This document shows positions 6,783-14,589 of a stretch of DNA of 22,782 bases, one piece after another. This DNA comes from Alphaproteobacteria bacterium (lineage in GTDB: Bacteria > Pseudomonadota > Alphaproteobacteria > UBA8366), in the NCBI GenBank assembly GCA_030743445.1, contig JASLSL010000328.1, forward strand, positions 1 through 22,782. Direction: 5' to 3'. A program made the position numbers and the translations under genes. Each line of letters begins with the position of its first letter. Within the stretch, counting starts at the first letter, position 1. The notes below the pieces were generated by a model. That model saw only the letters and a program-made list of their open reading frames with translations, ran no database searches and was not told the DNA's origin.

Positions 6783-9700
6783 ATGCTCTTCGAGACCCCG
6801 CTACCCGAGACCGACAAGCTGCGCGCCGCGATCCGCGCCGCCCATCGGATGGACGAGACCGCCTCTGTCGAAGCGCTGATCGTCGAGGCGGCGCTGCCGG
6901 TCGACGCCAACGAGCGCGTCTCGCTGCGGGCCGAGGAGCTGATCGCGGCGGTCCGCGAGGAACGCATCCGCTCCAGCGGCATCGACGCCTTCCTGCACGA
7001 GTACGAACTATCGAGCCGCGAGGGCGTGGTCCTGATGTGCCTCGCCGAGGCGCTGCTGCGCATTCCCGACGCCGACACCCGCGACCGGCTGATCCGCGAC
7101 AAGATCGGCGGCGCCGACTGGGAGCGACATATGGGGATGTCGGACTCGCTGTTCGTCAACGCCTCGACCTGGGCGCTGATGCTGACCGGGCGGTTGCTGC
7201 ACGAGGACGAGGCGCCGGACCTGACGGCGGCGCTGCGCCAGTTGATCGCGACCAGCGGCGAGCCGGTGATTCGCCAGGCAATGACCCAGGCGATGCGCAT
7301 CATGGGCCGCCAATTCGTCATGGGCCGGACCATCGACGAGGCGCTCGACCGGGCCGCCGAGAACGAGGCGCGCGGCTACCGCCATTCCTTCGACATGCTG
7401 GGCGAGGCGGCCTGCACCATGGCCGACGCCAAGCGCTACTTCGAGGCCTATGCCAACGCGATCGCCGACATCGGCAAGGCGGCGGTGGGGCGCGGGCCGG
7501 TCGAAGGGCCCGGCATCTCGGTCAAGCTCTCGGCGCTGCATCCGCGCTACGAATTGGGCCAGCGCGACCGGGCGCTGGACGAGCTGGCGCCGGACCTGAA
7601 GACGCTCGCCCTGATGGCGAAGAAGGCGGATATCGGCTTCACCGTCGATGCCGAGGAGGCCGACCGCCTCGATATCTCGCTCGACGTGATCGAGGCGGTG
7701 TTCGCCGACCCGGACCTCGACGGCTGGAACGGGTTCGGTCTCGCGGTGCAGGGCTATCTCAAATCCGGCCCGGCGGCGATCGACTGGCTCGCGGACCTGG
7801 CGCGCCGGGTCGGCCGGCCGCTGATGCTGCGCCTGGTCAAGGGCGCGTATTGGGATGCCGAGATCAAGCAGGCCCAAGAAGACGGGCTCGAGGGCTATCC
7901 GGTGTTCACCCGCAAGGCCTCGACCGACGTCTCCTACCTCGCCTGCGCCAAGCGGATCGCCGCCGCGGGCGATGTGTTCTATCCACGGTTCGCGACCCAC
8001 AACGCACACACCCTGGCCGCGGTCGGCGAGATTCTGGGCGACCGGCGGGACTTCGAGTACCAGCGCCTGCACGGCATGGGCGAGGCGCTCTACGACCGGG
8101 TGGTCGGGGCGGACGGCCCGGCCTGCCGGATTTACGCCCCGGTCGGCAGCCACAAGGACCTGCTGGCCTATCTGGTGCGGCGCCTGTTGGAGAACGGCTC
8201 CAATACCTCGTTCGTCAATCGCATCGTCGACGAGGAACTGCCGATCTCGGCGATCGCCGCCGACCCGGTGGCCAAGACCGAGGCCCGCAAGGTCAAGCCG
8301 CATCCGCGCATCCCCCTGCCGCGCGACATGCACTTGCCCGAGCGGGCCAACTCGAAGGGCATCGACCTCAACGATCCGGCGACCTTGGCCTGGCTCGACG
8401 CCGAGATGGACCGCCACGCGGCCAAGCACCGCCGGGCGGCGCCGATCATCGACGGCGAGGCGCGGGACGGCGAAGCGCGCGAGGCGAGGGATCCGGCCGA
8501 CGACCGCCGGGTCATCGGCGAGGTGGTCGAGGCGACGGCCGACCAGGTCGAGACCGCCATCGCCATAGCCCGCGGCGCCGCGCCGGGCTGGGATCTCGCC
8601 GGGGCGGGGCGGCGCGCGACCGCGTTGGAGCGCGCGGCCGATTTGTTCGAGGCCAACATGGCGCAGCTCATGACCATCGCGGTGCGCGAGGGCGGCAAGA
8701 CCATCGCCGACGCGGTCGCCGAGGTCCGCGAAGCGGTCGATTTCCTGCGCTACTACGCGGCCCGCGCCCGCGCCGATTTCGCTGGGCCGTTGCAGATGCC
8801 GGGTCCGACCGGCGAGACCAACGAGTTGGAACTGCACGGCCGCGGCGTCTTCGCCTGCATTTCGCCGTGGAACTTCCCGCTCGCGATCTTCACCGGCCAG
8901 GTCTCGGCCGCGCTCGCCGCCGGCAATGCGGTGATCGCCAAGCCGGCCGGACCGACGCCCCTGATCGCCCACCGGGCGGTCGAGCTTATGCACGACGGGG
9001 GCGTTCCCGGCGACGTGCTGCACCTGCTGCCGGGGCCGGGCGGGATGATCGGCGGCGCCTTGGCGAGCGACCAACGCATCGCCGGCATCGCCTTCACCGG
9101 CTCGACCGAGACCGCGCAAGGCATCAACCGGGCGCTCGCCGCGCGCGCGGGCGCGATCGTGCCGCTGATCGCCGAGACGGGCGGGCAAAACGCGATGATC
9201 GTCGATTCCTCGGCCTTGCCCGAGCAGGTCGTGGGCGACGCCGTCACCTCGGCCTTCCAGAGCGCGGGTCAGCGCTGTTCGGCGTTGCGCGTGCTGTACC
9301 TGCAGGACGAGATAGCCGACCGGGTGATCGAGATGCTGGCCGGCGCGATGGCGGAGCTCAAGGTCGGCGCACCGGGTCTGCTCGCGACCGACGTCGGCCC
9401 GGTGATCGACGAGCCGTCGCGGGCGACGCTCGCTGAGCATGCCGGACGCATGGACCGCGAGGCGCGACCCATCGCCACGGCGCCGCTCGCCGAGGACTGC
9501 GGGCACGGCACCTACCTGGCGCCCCGCGCTTACGAGATAGACAGTATCGATATTCTGAAACACGAAGTGTTCGGGCCGATCCTGCATGTCGTGCGCTTCG
9601 CCGGCGACCGGCTCGACCAAGTCGTCGACGCGATCAACGGCACCGGCTACGGCTTGACCCTCGGCATCCACAGCCGGATCGATTCGACCGTCGAGCGCAT

Positions 9701-9926
9701 CCACCGGCGGCTCAAGGTCGGCAACACTTACGTCAACCGCAACCAGATCGGCGCCGTCGTCGGCGTGCAGCCGTTCGGCGGCGAAGGTCTCTCCGGCACC
9801 GGGCCCAAGGCGGGCGGGCCGCGCTACCTCTACCGCTTCGCGACCGAGCGGGTCCTGACCGTCGACACCACGGCCGCCGGCGGAAATACGGCGCTGTTGT
9901 CGCTCGACCCGGAGGACGAGGGGTAG
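6783..9926 (+). CDS. putA: Bifunctional proline dehydrogenase / L-glutamate gamma-semialdehyde dehydrogenase PutA (short form)
   Basis: This protein oxidises L-proline to pyrroline-5-carboxylate with FAD, passes electrons to quinone, then oxidises glutamate semialdehyde to glutamate with NAD. It has 1047 residues. The proline dehydrogenase barrel spans about 190-485 with GISVKLSALHPRYE (244-257), RLVKGAYWD (350-358) and the substrate-binding RRLLEN (467-472). The aldehyde dehydrogenase domain spans about 560-1025 with SPWNF (Asn697), general base Glu798 (AETGGQN), nucleophile Cys832 (AGQRCS) and VGVQPFGGEGLSGTGPKAGG near the end. The N-terminus has no ribbon-helix-helix DNA-binding domain, so this PutA cannot repress its own gene; control must come from elsewhere, for example an Lrp-type PutR. 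It is divergent from asnB with a 70-bp gap and has only a weak ribosome site. Confidence 0.97.
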   Translation: MLFETPLPETDKLRAAIRAAHRMDETASVEALIVEAALPVDANERVSLRAEELIAAVREERIRSSGIDAFLHEYELSSREGVVLMCLAEALLRIPDADTRDRLIRDKIGGADWERHMGMSDSLFVNASTWALMLTGRLLHEDEAPDLTAALRQLIATSGEPVIRQAMTQAMRIMGRQFVMGRTIDEALDRAAENEARGYRHSFDMLGEAACTMADAKRYFEAYANAIADIGKAAVGRGPVEGPGISVKLSALHPRYELGQRDRALDELAPDLKTLALMAKKADIGFTVDAEEADRLDISLDVIEAVFADPDLDGWNGFGLAVQGYLKSGPAAIDWLADLARRVGRPLMLRLVKGAYWDAEIKQAQEDGLEGYPVFTRKASTDVSYLACAKRIAAAGDVFYPRFATHNAHTLAAVGEILGDRRDFEYQRLHGMGEALYDRVVGADGPACRIYAPVGSHKDLLAYLVRRLLENGSNTSFVNRIVDEELPISAIAADPVAKTEARKVKPHPRIPLPRDMHLPERANSKGIDLNDPATLAWLDAEMDRHAAKHRRAAPIIDGEARDGEAREARDPADDRRVIGEVVEATADQVETAIAIARGAAPGWDLAGAGRRATALERAADLFEANMAQLMTIAVREGGKTIADAVAEVREAVDFLRYYAARARADFAGPLQMPGPTGETNELELHGRGVFACISPWNFPLAIFTGQVSAALAAGNAVIAKPAGPTPLIAHRAVELMHDGGVPGDVLHLLPGPGGMIGGALASDQRIAGIAFTGSTETAQGINRALAARAGAIVPLIAETGGQNAMIVDSSALPEQVVGDAVTSAFQSAGQRCSALRVLYLQDEIADRVIEMLAGAMAELKVGAPGLLATDVGPVIDEPSRATLAEHAGRMDREARPIATAPLAEDCGHGTYLAPRAYEIDSIDILKHEVFGPILHVVRFAGDRLDQVVDAINGTGYGLTLGIHSRIDSTVERIHRRLKVGNTYVNRNQIGAVVGVQPFGGEGLSGTGPKAGGPRYLYRFATERVLTVDTTAAGGNTALLSLDPEDEG

Positions 9927-9942
9927 GGCGCTCACACACATC

Positions 9943-10067
9943 GTCATCCCGGACAACGCGCAGCGTTGATCCGGGACCCATTCCTGAGCCTGCCCGATCG
10001 GCAGGTTGCGGCTGTGTAATTCTCAGGCATGGATTCCGGGTTCGGGCGTCGCGCGCCCCGGAATGAC
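9943..10067. repeat. Palindromic intergenic repeat (copy B1)
   Basis: The left arm starts GTCATCCCGGA and folds via TCCCGGA (9947-9953) with TCCGGGA (9970-9976). The right arm, ending CCCGGAATGAC, folds via ATTCCGGG (10033-10040) with CCCGGAAT (10057-10064). The left arm matches copy B3, the right arm matches copy A, and the central part resembles copy B2, so the element is a mosaic. It begins 17 bases after the putA stop and may help terminate putA. Confidence 0.8.
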
Positions 10068-10101
10068 ACTTCGTGAAGGATTACGCGACCATCCCCTGTC
10101 C

Positions 10102-10221
10102 GTCATTCCCGCAAAAGCGGGAATCCAGGCTTGAGATTTCCCAATCAGCAGGCTGCCGCTGTGCCGTTCTCCGGAATGGGTCCCGGTTCGCGCCCTCTGC
10201 GAGGGCTTGGCCGGGATTACG
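10102..10221. repeat. Palindromic intergenic repeat (copy B2)
   Basis: The left arm GTCATTCCCGC folds via ATTCCCGC (10105-10112), loop AAAA, GCGGGAAT (10117-10124), as in copy A. The central part (about 10143-10175, with GCAGG and GCTGTG blocks) is related to the centre of copy B1. The right arm is of the GGGTCCCGGTTCGCG type and ends in a degenerate CCGGGATTACGA. The right boundary is approximate. Confidence 0.7.
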
Positions 10222-10276
10222 AGAGGGGAAAAAACGTGCGAAGAAGCGGTCGTCTGGACGGCGGTAGTTCCTAAAC

Positions 10277-10383
10277 GTCATCCCGGACAACGCGCAGCGA
10301 TGATCCGGGACCCATTCCGTTGAACTCACGAAGCGACAAGACAGTTCAATCGTCCGACGGACTGGGTCCCGGCTCGCGCAAGC
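10277..10383. repeat. Palindromic intergenic repeat (copy B3, right arm cut short)
   Basis: The left arm is nearly identical to copy B1 (GTCATCCCGGACAACGCGCA) and folds via TCCCGGA (10281-10287) with TCCGGGA (10304-10310). The right arm begins GGGTCCCGGCTCGCGCAAGC, but the expected closing half is absent. The sequence instead passes at 10384 directly into a different inverted-repeat element. Confidence 0.65.
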
Positions 10384-10456
10384 AAATTACGGGGACACGA
10401 TGGCGACGGTTACTGCCAGCCGGCAATAGCTTGCCGATATCGTGTCCCCGTAATTT
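10384..10456. repeat. 73-bp element with perfect 18-bp terminal inverted repeats
   Basis: AAATTACGGGGACACGAT (10384-10401) is repeated exactly in inverse orientation at 10439-10456, enclosing 37 bases. No coding capacity is present. The GGGGACAC...GTGTCCCC ends resemble repeats found next to REP-associated (IS200-like) tyrosine transposases, a resemblance judged from memory, so a non-autonomous mobile element is likely but unproven. It interrupts or truncates copy B3. From 10457 to 10583 no gene or clear motif is visible. Confidence 0.75.
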
Positions 10457-10583
10457 ATTTTGTGTGCTCAGGTTGCGACGAAACGTCCCATTTCCTAAAT
10501 CCACAAAGATAGTAGGCTTATGCATCGCCCGGCTGCGGCAAAGGGATTGCCCGCCGCAAAGGGGCGAAATATTGGAAGCCTAG

Positions 10584-10606
10584 TTGCGAATGACTTGCAA
10601 TTGCAA
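10584..10606. promoter_or_regulatory. Imperfect Fur-type operator (distal)
   Basis: TTGCGAATGAC at the left and GCAATTGCAA at the right form an imperfect 23-bp palindrome related to the perfect site 27 bases downstream. It overlaps the proposed -35 element of the iron-transport promoter. Confidence 0.5.
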
Positions 10607-10623
10607 TTAGCCTCCGCTATATC
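10595..10623 (+). promoter_or_regulatory. Candidate sigma-70 promoter of the iron-transport genes
   Basis: TTGCAA (10595-10600) and TATATC (10618-10623) are separated by 17 bases. The predicted start near 10630 puts the proximal Fur-type operator directly over the initially transcribed region. Each hexamer matches the consensus at four of six positions. Confidence 0.45.
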
Positions 10624-10632
10624 GGAGTAGCT

Positions 10633-10657
10633 GTTGCGAATAGTTCTTATTCGCAAC
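10633..10657. promoter_or_regulatory. Fur-type operator (proximal), perfect palindrome
   Basis: GTTGCGAATA (10633-10642), five bases, then TATTCGCAAC (10648-10657) make a perfect 10-bp inverted repeat. Its core GCGAATAGTTCTTATTCGC resembles the Fur box of proteobacteria. Its position just before an iron(III)-binding-protein gene supports repression by iron-loaded Fur. Assignment to Fur rather than Irr or RirA is inferred. Confidence 0.7.
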
Positions 10658-10682
10658 TATCTTGAGAGAAGGCATTAAGCGT

Positions 10683-11732
10683 ATGATAAAAAAGAATAAA
10701 TACAATTCGGTTCTGGCCATCGCCTTTGCGGCGGGCTTGGCAACTGCGATCGGACAGACCCTGGCGGCCGGCGCCGGCGCCGGCGAGGTCAATCTCTATT
10801 CCTACCGCCAACCCTTCCTGATCAAGCCGTTCCTCGACGAGTTCACCAAGCGGACCGGGGTCAAGGTCAATGTGGTCTTCGCCAAGAAGGGCATGTTGGA
10901 ACGCTTGAAGCGCGAGGGCGCCAACAGCCCTGCCGACGCGGTCCTGACCGTCGATATCTCGCGCCTCAAGGCGCACGCGGATGCGGGCCTGCTGCAGCCG
11001 ATCGAGTCGAGGACGATCGAGAAGAACATACCGGCCCAATACCGCGATCCGAATGGACTCTGGGTCGGGCTGACCCTTCGCACCCGGCTGATCGCCGCCG
11101 CCCGGGATCGGGTCAAGCCGGGCGAGATCAAATCCTACGAGGATCTCGCCGACCCCAAGTGGAAAGGCCGGATTTGCGTACGCAAGGGCGGGCACGTCTA
11201 TAACCGGGCGCTGGTCGCCTCGCTGATCGCCCATCACGGCGAGAAGAAGGCCGGGGAACTGGTGCGCGGGATCGTCGCCAACTTCGCGCGCAAGCCCCAG
11301 GGCAACGACCGCGCGCAGGCGAAGGCGGTCTACGAGGGCGTCTGCGACCTCGCGATCATCAACAACTATTACTTCGGAAAGATGAAGTTCAACCGGAAGA
11401 AACCCGCGCAACAGAAGTGGGCCGCGGCCCTGCGCCTCGTCTTCCCGAACCAGGACGGCCGCGGCAGCCACGTCAACGTCTCGGGTGCGGCGGTGACCAG
11501 GCACGCCCGGAACCGCGACAACGCGATCATGCTGATCGAGTTCCTGAGCGGCCAATTCACCCAACGGATGTACGCCTCGCAGAACTACGAGTATCCGGTC
11601 AATCCCAGGGTCTCGTGGGACAAGGAGGTCGAGAGCTGGGGCCGGTTCAAGACCGACACCCTCAGCCTCGCCAAGATCGCCGACCTCAGTCCGGCGGCGC
11701 AGAAGCTGATCGACCGGGTCGGCTGGTACTAG
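10683..11732 (+). CDS. fbpA: Iron(III) ABC transporter, periplasmic substrate-binding protein
   Basis: This 349-residue protein of the FbpA/FutA family captures ferric iron in the periplasm and delivers it to the permease. ATG 10683 is chosen over the TTG at 10662, because AGAGAAGG lies ten bases upstream of it and it gives a proper signal peptide: MIKKNKYN, a hydrophobic stretch to about residue 28, then cleavage around TLAAGA. The mature start EVNLYSYRQ and the later INNYYFGKM supply the tyrosines typical of iron ligands (Tyr39 or Tyr41, Tyr173, Tyr229, Tyr230). The family motif VVFAKKGMLERLKREG is present. The gene sits directly behind two Fur-type operators and 16 bases before the permease gene, so iron-repressed expression as one operon is expected. 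The early coding sequence is AT-richer than its neighbours. Confidence 0.93.
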   Translation: MIKKNKYNSVLAIAFAAGLATAIGQTLAAGAGAGEVNLYSYRQPFLIKPFLDEFTKRTGVKVNVVFAKKGMLERLKREGANSPADAVLTVDISRLKAHADAGLLQPIESRTIEKNIPAQYRDPNGLWVGLTLRTRLIAAARDRVKPGEIKSYEDLADPKWKGRICVRKGGHVYNRALVASLIAHHGEKKAGELVRGIVANFARKPQGNDRAQAKAVYEGVCDLAIINNYYFGKMKFNRKKPAQQKWAAALRLVFPNQDGRGSHVNVSGAAVTRHARNRDNAIMLIEFLSGQFTQRMYASQNYEYPVNPRVSWDKEVESWGRFKTDTLSLAKIADLSPAAQKLIDRVGWY

Positions 11733-11748
11733 AGCGCGCCGGCCTTCG

Positions 11749-13464
11749 ATGAGCACGGGGGAAATCGTCGACCGTCGCCCGGGACGCGGGCGCCGCCGGT
11801 TAGCCGCCTTCCTCTCCTGGCGGGCCTGGGCCGACCGCTGGACTCTTGGCGCGCTGGTCGTGGCCTTCATCGTCGCGATGCCGCTGATCGCCGTGGTCGG
11901 CATTTCCCTGAAGCCCCAGGAAGAGGTCTGGCGCCACCTGATCGAGACCGTGTTGTGGCGCTATATCGGCAACACATTGGCGCTGGCGCTGGGTGTCGGA
12001 ATCGGTGCCTTCGTCGTCGGCGTCGGCACCGCCTGGCTGGCCACCATGTGCCGGTTCCCGGGCCGCAGGGTCTTTGAGTGGGCGCTGCTGGTGCCGCTCG
12101 CGGTGCCGGCCTACGTCATCGCCTACACCTATACGGACCTGTTGGAGTATGCCGGGCCGGTGCAGGGCGCGCTGCGGGCGCTGTTCGGCTGGGCCTCGGC
12201 GCGCGATTACTGGTTTCCCGAGGTGCGCAGCCTGGGCGGGGCGATGGCGATGTTTACCCTGGTCCTCTACCCCTACGTCTACCTCTTGGCGCGCGCCGCC
12301 TTCCTCGCCCAGTCGGTCGCCGTGCTCGAGGTCAGCCGGACACTCGGACGCGGACCGTGGAGCAGCTTCTATTCGGTCGCCCTGCCGATGGCGCGACCGG
12401 CGATCGTCGTCGGCCTGGCGCTGGTGGTGATGGAGACGCTGAACGATTTCGGCACCGTCGATTACTTCGCCGTGCCGACCCTGACCCTCGGCATCTTCAA
12501 TGTCTGGTTGGGGATGAGCAGTATCGAAGGCGCGGCGCAGTTGGCGACTGTCCTGTTGATCTTCGTCCTGGTGCTGATCGGCTTCGAGCGCAGCCAGCGC
12601 GGCGGCCGCAGCTTCCAGGAATCGCGGGTGCGCTACAAACCGCTGCCGGGCTATGAGTTGCACGGAACGCGCGCCACGGCGGCCGTCGTCGCCTGCCTGT
12701 TGCCGATCCTGCTCGGCTTTGTCGTGCCGGGCGGCGTGCTGCTGAACCACGTGCTTTCGTTTTATCGCGAGACCCTGGAGAGCCAGTTCTTCGCGTACGC
12801 CACCAACAGCGTTTTCCTGTCGGGTGCGGCGGCCGCGGTCGCGGTGGCGATCGCGACCTTCATGGCCTACGCGGTGCGGCTCCGGCGCAGCCCCGTGATG
12901 CGGGCGATGGCTTGGGTCGCGAGCATGGGCTATGGCGTGCCGGGCGCGGTGCTCGCGGTCGGCGCGGTGATCCCGCTCGCCTGGTTCGACAACACCCTCG
13001 ACGGCTTCATGCGCAGCGCCTTCGGCATTTCCACCGGGCTGATCCTCAGCGGCACGGTGATCGCGGTGATCGTCGGCTACGTGGTGCGGTTCCTGGCGCT
13101 TTCCTTCGGCACCATGGAGGCCGGGCTCGCCAAGGTCACGCCGAGCATGGACGACGCGGCTCGCAGCCTGGGGCACGGGCCCCTCCAGGTGCTGCGCAAG
13201 ATCCACGTGCCGATGGTGCGCGGCAGCTTGCTGGCGGCCTCGCTGCTGGTGTTCGTCGATTGCATGAAGGAATTGCCGATGACGCTGCTGCTGCGTCCGT
13301 TCAACTTCGAGACCCTGGCGACCTTCGTTTACCAGTTCGCGAGCGACGAGATGTTGGAGGAGGCGGCGCTGGCGGCGCTGACCATCGTGGTGGTCGGAAT
13401 CGGGCCGGTGATCCTGTTGTCGGCGGCGATCCGGCGCTCCCGGCCGGGTCACACCGGCGATTGA
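11749..13464 (+). CDS. fbpB: Iron(III) ABC transporter, fused permease
   Basis: This 571-residue inner-membrane protein has two homologous permease halves of about six membrane segments each, as usual for FbpB/FutB. Both halves contain the EAA loop that contacts the ATPase: EVSRTLGRGPWSSFYSVALP (from 194) and DAARSLGHGPLQVLRKIHVP (from 469). The first membrane segment is about 32-53, after a basic cytoplasmic tail. The start ATG 11749 is 16 bases after fbpA and has no strong ribosome site. The expected ATP-binding subunit (FbpC) does not follow; the next gene is convergent, nine bases away. The ATPase must be encoded elsewhere or be shared. Confidence 0.92.
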   Translation: MSTGEIVDRRPGRGRRRLAAFLSWRAWADRWTLGALVVAFIVAMPLIAVVGISLKPQEEVWRHLIETVLWRYIGNTLALALGVGIGAFVVGVGTAWLATMCRFPGRRVFEWALLVPLAVPAYVIAYTYTDLLEYAGPVQGALRALFGWASARDYWFPEVRSLGGAMAMFTLVLYPYVYLLARAAFLAQSVAVLEVSRTLGRGPWSSFYSVALPMARPAIVVGLALVVMETLNDFGTVDYFAVPTLTLGIFNVWLGMSSIEGAAQLATVLLIFVLVLIGFERSQRGGRSFQESRVRYKPLPGYELHGTRATAAVVACLLPILLGFVVPGGVLLNHVLSFYRETLESQFFAYATNSVFLSGAAAAVAVAIATFMAYAVRLRRSPVMRAMAWVASMGYGVPGAVLAVGAVIPLAWFDNTLDGFMRSAFGISTGLILSGTVIAVIVGYVVRFLALSFGTMEAGLAKVTPSMDDAARSLGHGPLQVLRKIHVPMVRGSLLAASLLVFVDCMKELPMTLLLRPFNFETLATFVYQFASDEMLEEAALAALTIVVVGIGPVILLSAAIRRSRPGHTGD

Positions 13465-13473
13465 CGCGCCCCG

Positions 13474-14520
13474 CTAGGCCGCGACTTCCGCCGGATCCGT
13501 GAAGCGCTCGTCGGCGACGCGGTCGGCGGCCTCGTTGGTCGGGATGCCGGCCTGCCGGGCGCGCGCGAAGATCGTCAGCAACGTGTCGTGAATCCGCGCC
13601 ACGTGGGCGAAGGCGGTGTCCCGGTCGTAGGTGCCGAGCTCGTAGTAGATGTTGATCACGCCGCCGGCGTTGATCGCGTAATCGGGCGCGTAGAGGATGT
13701 CGCGCTCCATCAACGCCTTGCCGTGCCGGTCTTCGGCGAGTTGGTTGTTGGCCGAGCCGGCGACGATCTTGCAGCGCAACCGGTCGATCGTCTCGTCGTT
13801 GACCACCGCGCCCAAGGCGCAGGGCGCGAATACATCGACGTCGAGGTCGTAAATCTTGTCGGGCGCGACGGCGAAGGCGCCGAACGCCTTGACCGCGTCG
13901 GCGACGGCGTCCTCGTTGATATCGGAAACCCAGAGCTTGGTGCCGGCCTCGGCGAGCTGCAGGGCGAGGTCGTAGCCGACATGGCCGAGGCCCTGGACCG
14001 CGACGCCGAGACCTTCGAGATCGTCTTGGCCCAATCGCTCCTTGACCGCCGCCTGAATGCCGCGGAACACGCCCCAGGCGGTCGCCGGCGAGGGGTCGCC
14101 GCTGGCGCCCTCGAGCCCCGCGACATGCGTCGTCTCGCGGTGCATGATCGCCATATCGCCCGGGCCGGTGCCGACGTCCTCGGCGATGATGTAGCGGCCG
14201 TCCAGCGATTCGACGAACCTTCCCATCGTCTGCAACAGGCGCGGGGTCTTGTCCTTGGCCGGATCGCCGACGATGACCGACTTGCCGCCGCCGAACGGCA
14301 GCTCGGCGAGCGCATTCTTGTAGGTCATTCCCTTCGCAAGCCGTAGCACGTCGGTCAGCGCCGCCTCGGGGCTCTCGTAGGCCCACATGCGGCAGCCGCC
14401 GAGTGCGGGGCCGCGCGCGCTGTTGTGGATCGCGATGATCGCGTCGAGCCCGGCCTCCGGATCGCTCGCGCAAACCACCGTTTCGTACCGATCGATGCTT
14501 TTGACGGGACTGATCTGCAT
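13474..14520 (-). CDS. ldh: Leucine / branched-chain amino acid dehydrogenase (Glu/Leu/Phe/Val dehydrogenase family)
   Basis: This NAD-dependent oxidative deaminase converts L-leucine (or valine, isoleucine, possibly phenylalanine) to the 2-oxoacid plus ammonia. It has 348 residues, shorter than glutamate dehydrogenases and right for the leucine dehydrogenase group. GMTYKNALAELPFGGGK contains Lys68 and the catalytic Lys80, at the same numbers as in Bacillus leucine dehydrogenase as I recall them. Asp115 is in AEDVGTG and the Rossmann motif GLGHVG is at 177-182. SANNQL and PDYAINAGGVINI are family signatures. AGGAAGG lies seven bases before the ATG. The leader also holds a CCGCGG hairpin, and a near-consensus sigma-54 promoter lies upstream, which points to nitrogen- or amino-acid-controlled expression. 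It converges on fbpB with nine bases between stops and no terminator. Confidence 0.92.
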   Translation of the reverse strand: MQISPVKSIDRYETVVCASDPEAGLDAIIAIHNSARGPALGGCRMWAYESPEAALTDVLRLAKGMTYKNALAELPFGGGKSVIVGDPAKDKTPRLLQTMGRFVESLDGRYIIAEDVGTGPGDMAIMHRETTHVAGLEGASGDPSPATAWGVFRGIQAAVKERLGQDDLEGLGVAVQGLGHVGYDLALQLAEAGTKLWVSDINEDAVADAVKAFGAFAVAPDKIYDLDVDVFAPCALGAVVNDETIDRLRCKIVAGSANNQLAEDRHGKALMERDILYAPDYAINAGGVINIYYELGTYDRDTAFAHVARIHDTLLTIFARARQAGIPTNEAADRVADERFTDPAEVAA

Positions 14521-14535
14521 GGCGTCGCCTTCCTT

Positions 14536-14554
14536 CCGCGGTCCCTCACCGCGG
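14536..14554 (-). promoter_or_regulatory. Leader hairpin before the dehydrogenase ribosome site
   Basis: CCGCGG (14536-14541) and CCGCGG (14549-14554) pair around a seven-base loop. The stem ends one or two bases before the Shine-Dalgarno AGGAAGG on the minus strand, so it could influence translation or RNA stability. Short GC-rich palindromes are frequent at this base composition. Confidence 0.3.
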
Positions 14555-14589
14555 CTGTTCGTGTGGGTGCGTCACTCCCCTTATTCTTA

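Noticed and set aside
5138..9436. A 1432-codon open frame on the plus strand
   Set aside because: It runs antisense through asnB and then out of frame through putA, both of which show complete catalytic motifs. The translation is arginine-, glycine- and alanine-rich without motifs. Long shadow frames are normal at this GC content.
7008..9956. A 982-codon open frame on the minus strand opposite putA
   Set aside because: It is a codon-bias shadow of putA, with His/Asp/Arg-rich low-complexity translation.
9943..10456. Repeat cluster considered as a CRISPR array
   Set aside because: The arms are inverted rather than direct repeats, of unequal length and spacing, with centres related to each other. 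There are no cas genes.
10320..10583. An 87-codon frame between putA and the iron-transport genes
   Set aside because: It is made up largely of repeat B3 and the 73-bp inverted-repeat element, with no protein-like features.
11800..13452. A 550-codon open frame on the minus strand opposite the iron permease
   Set aside because: It is rich in His, Arg, Gln and Asp with no recognisable domain; the plus-strand frame is a clear two-domain permease.
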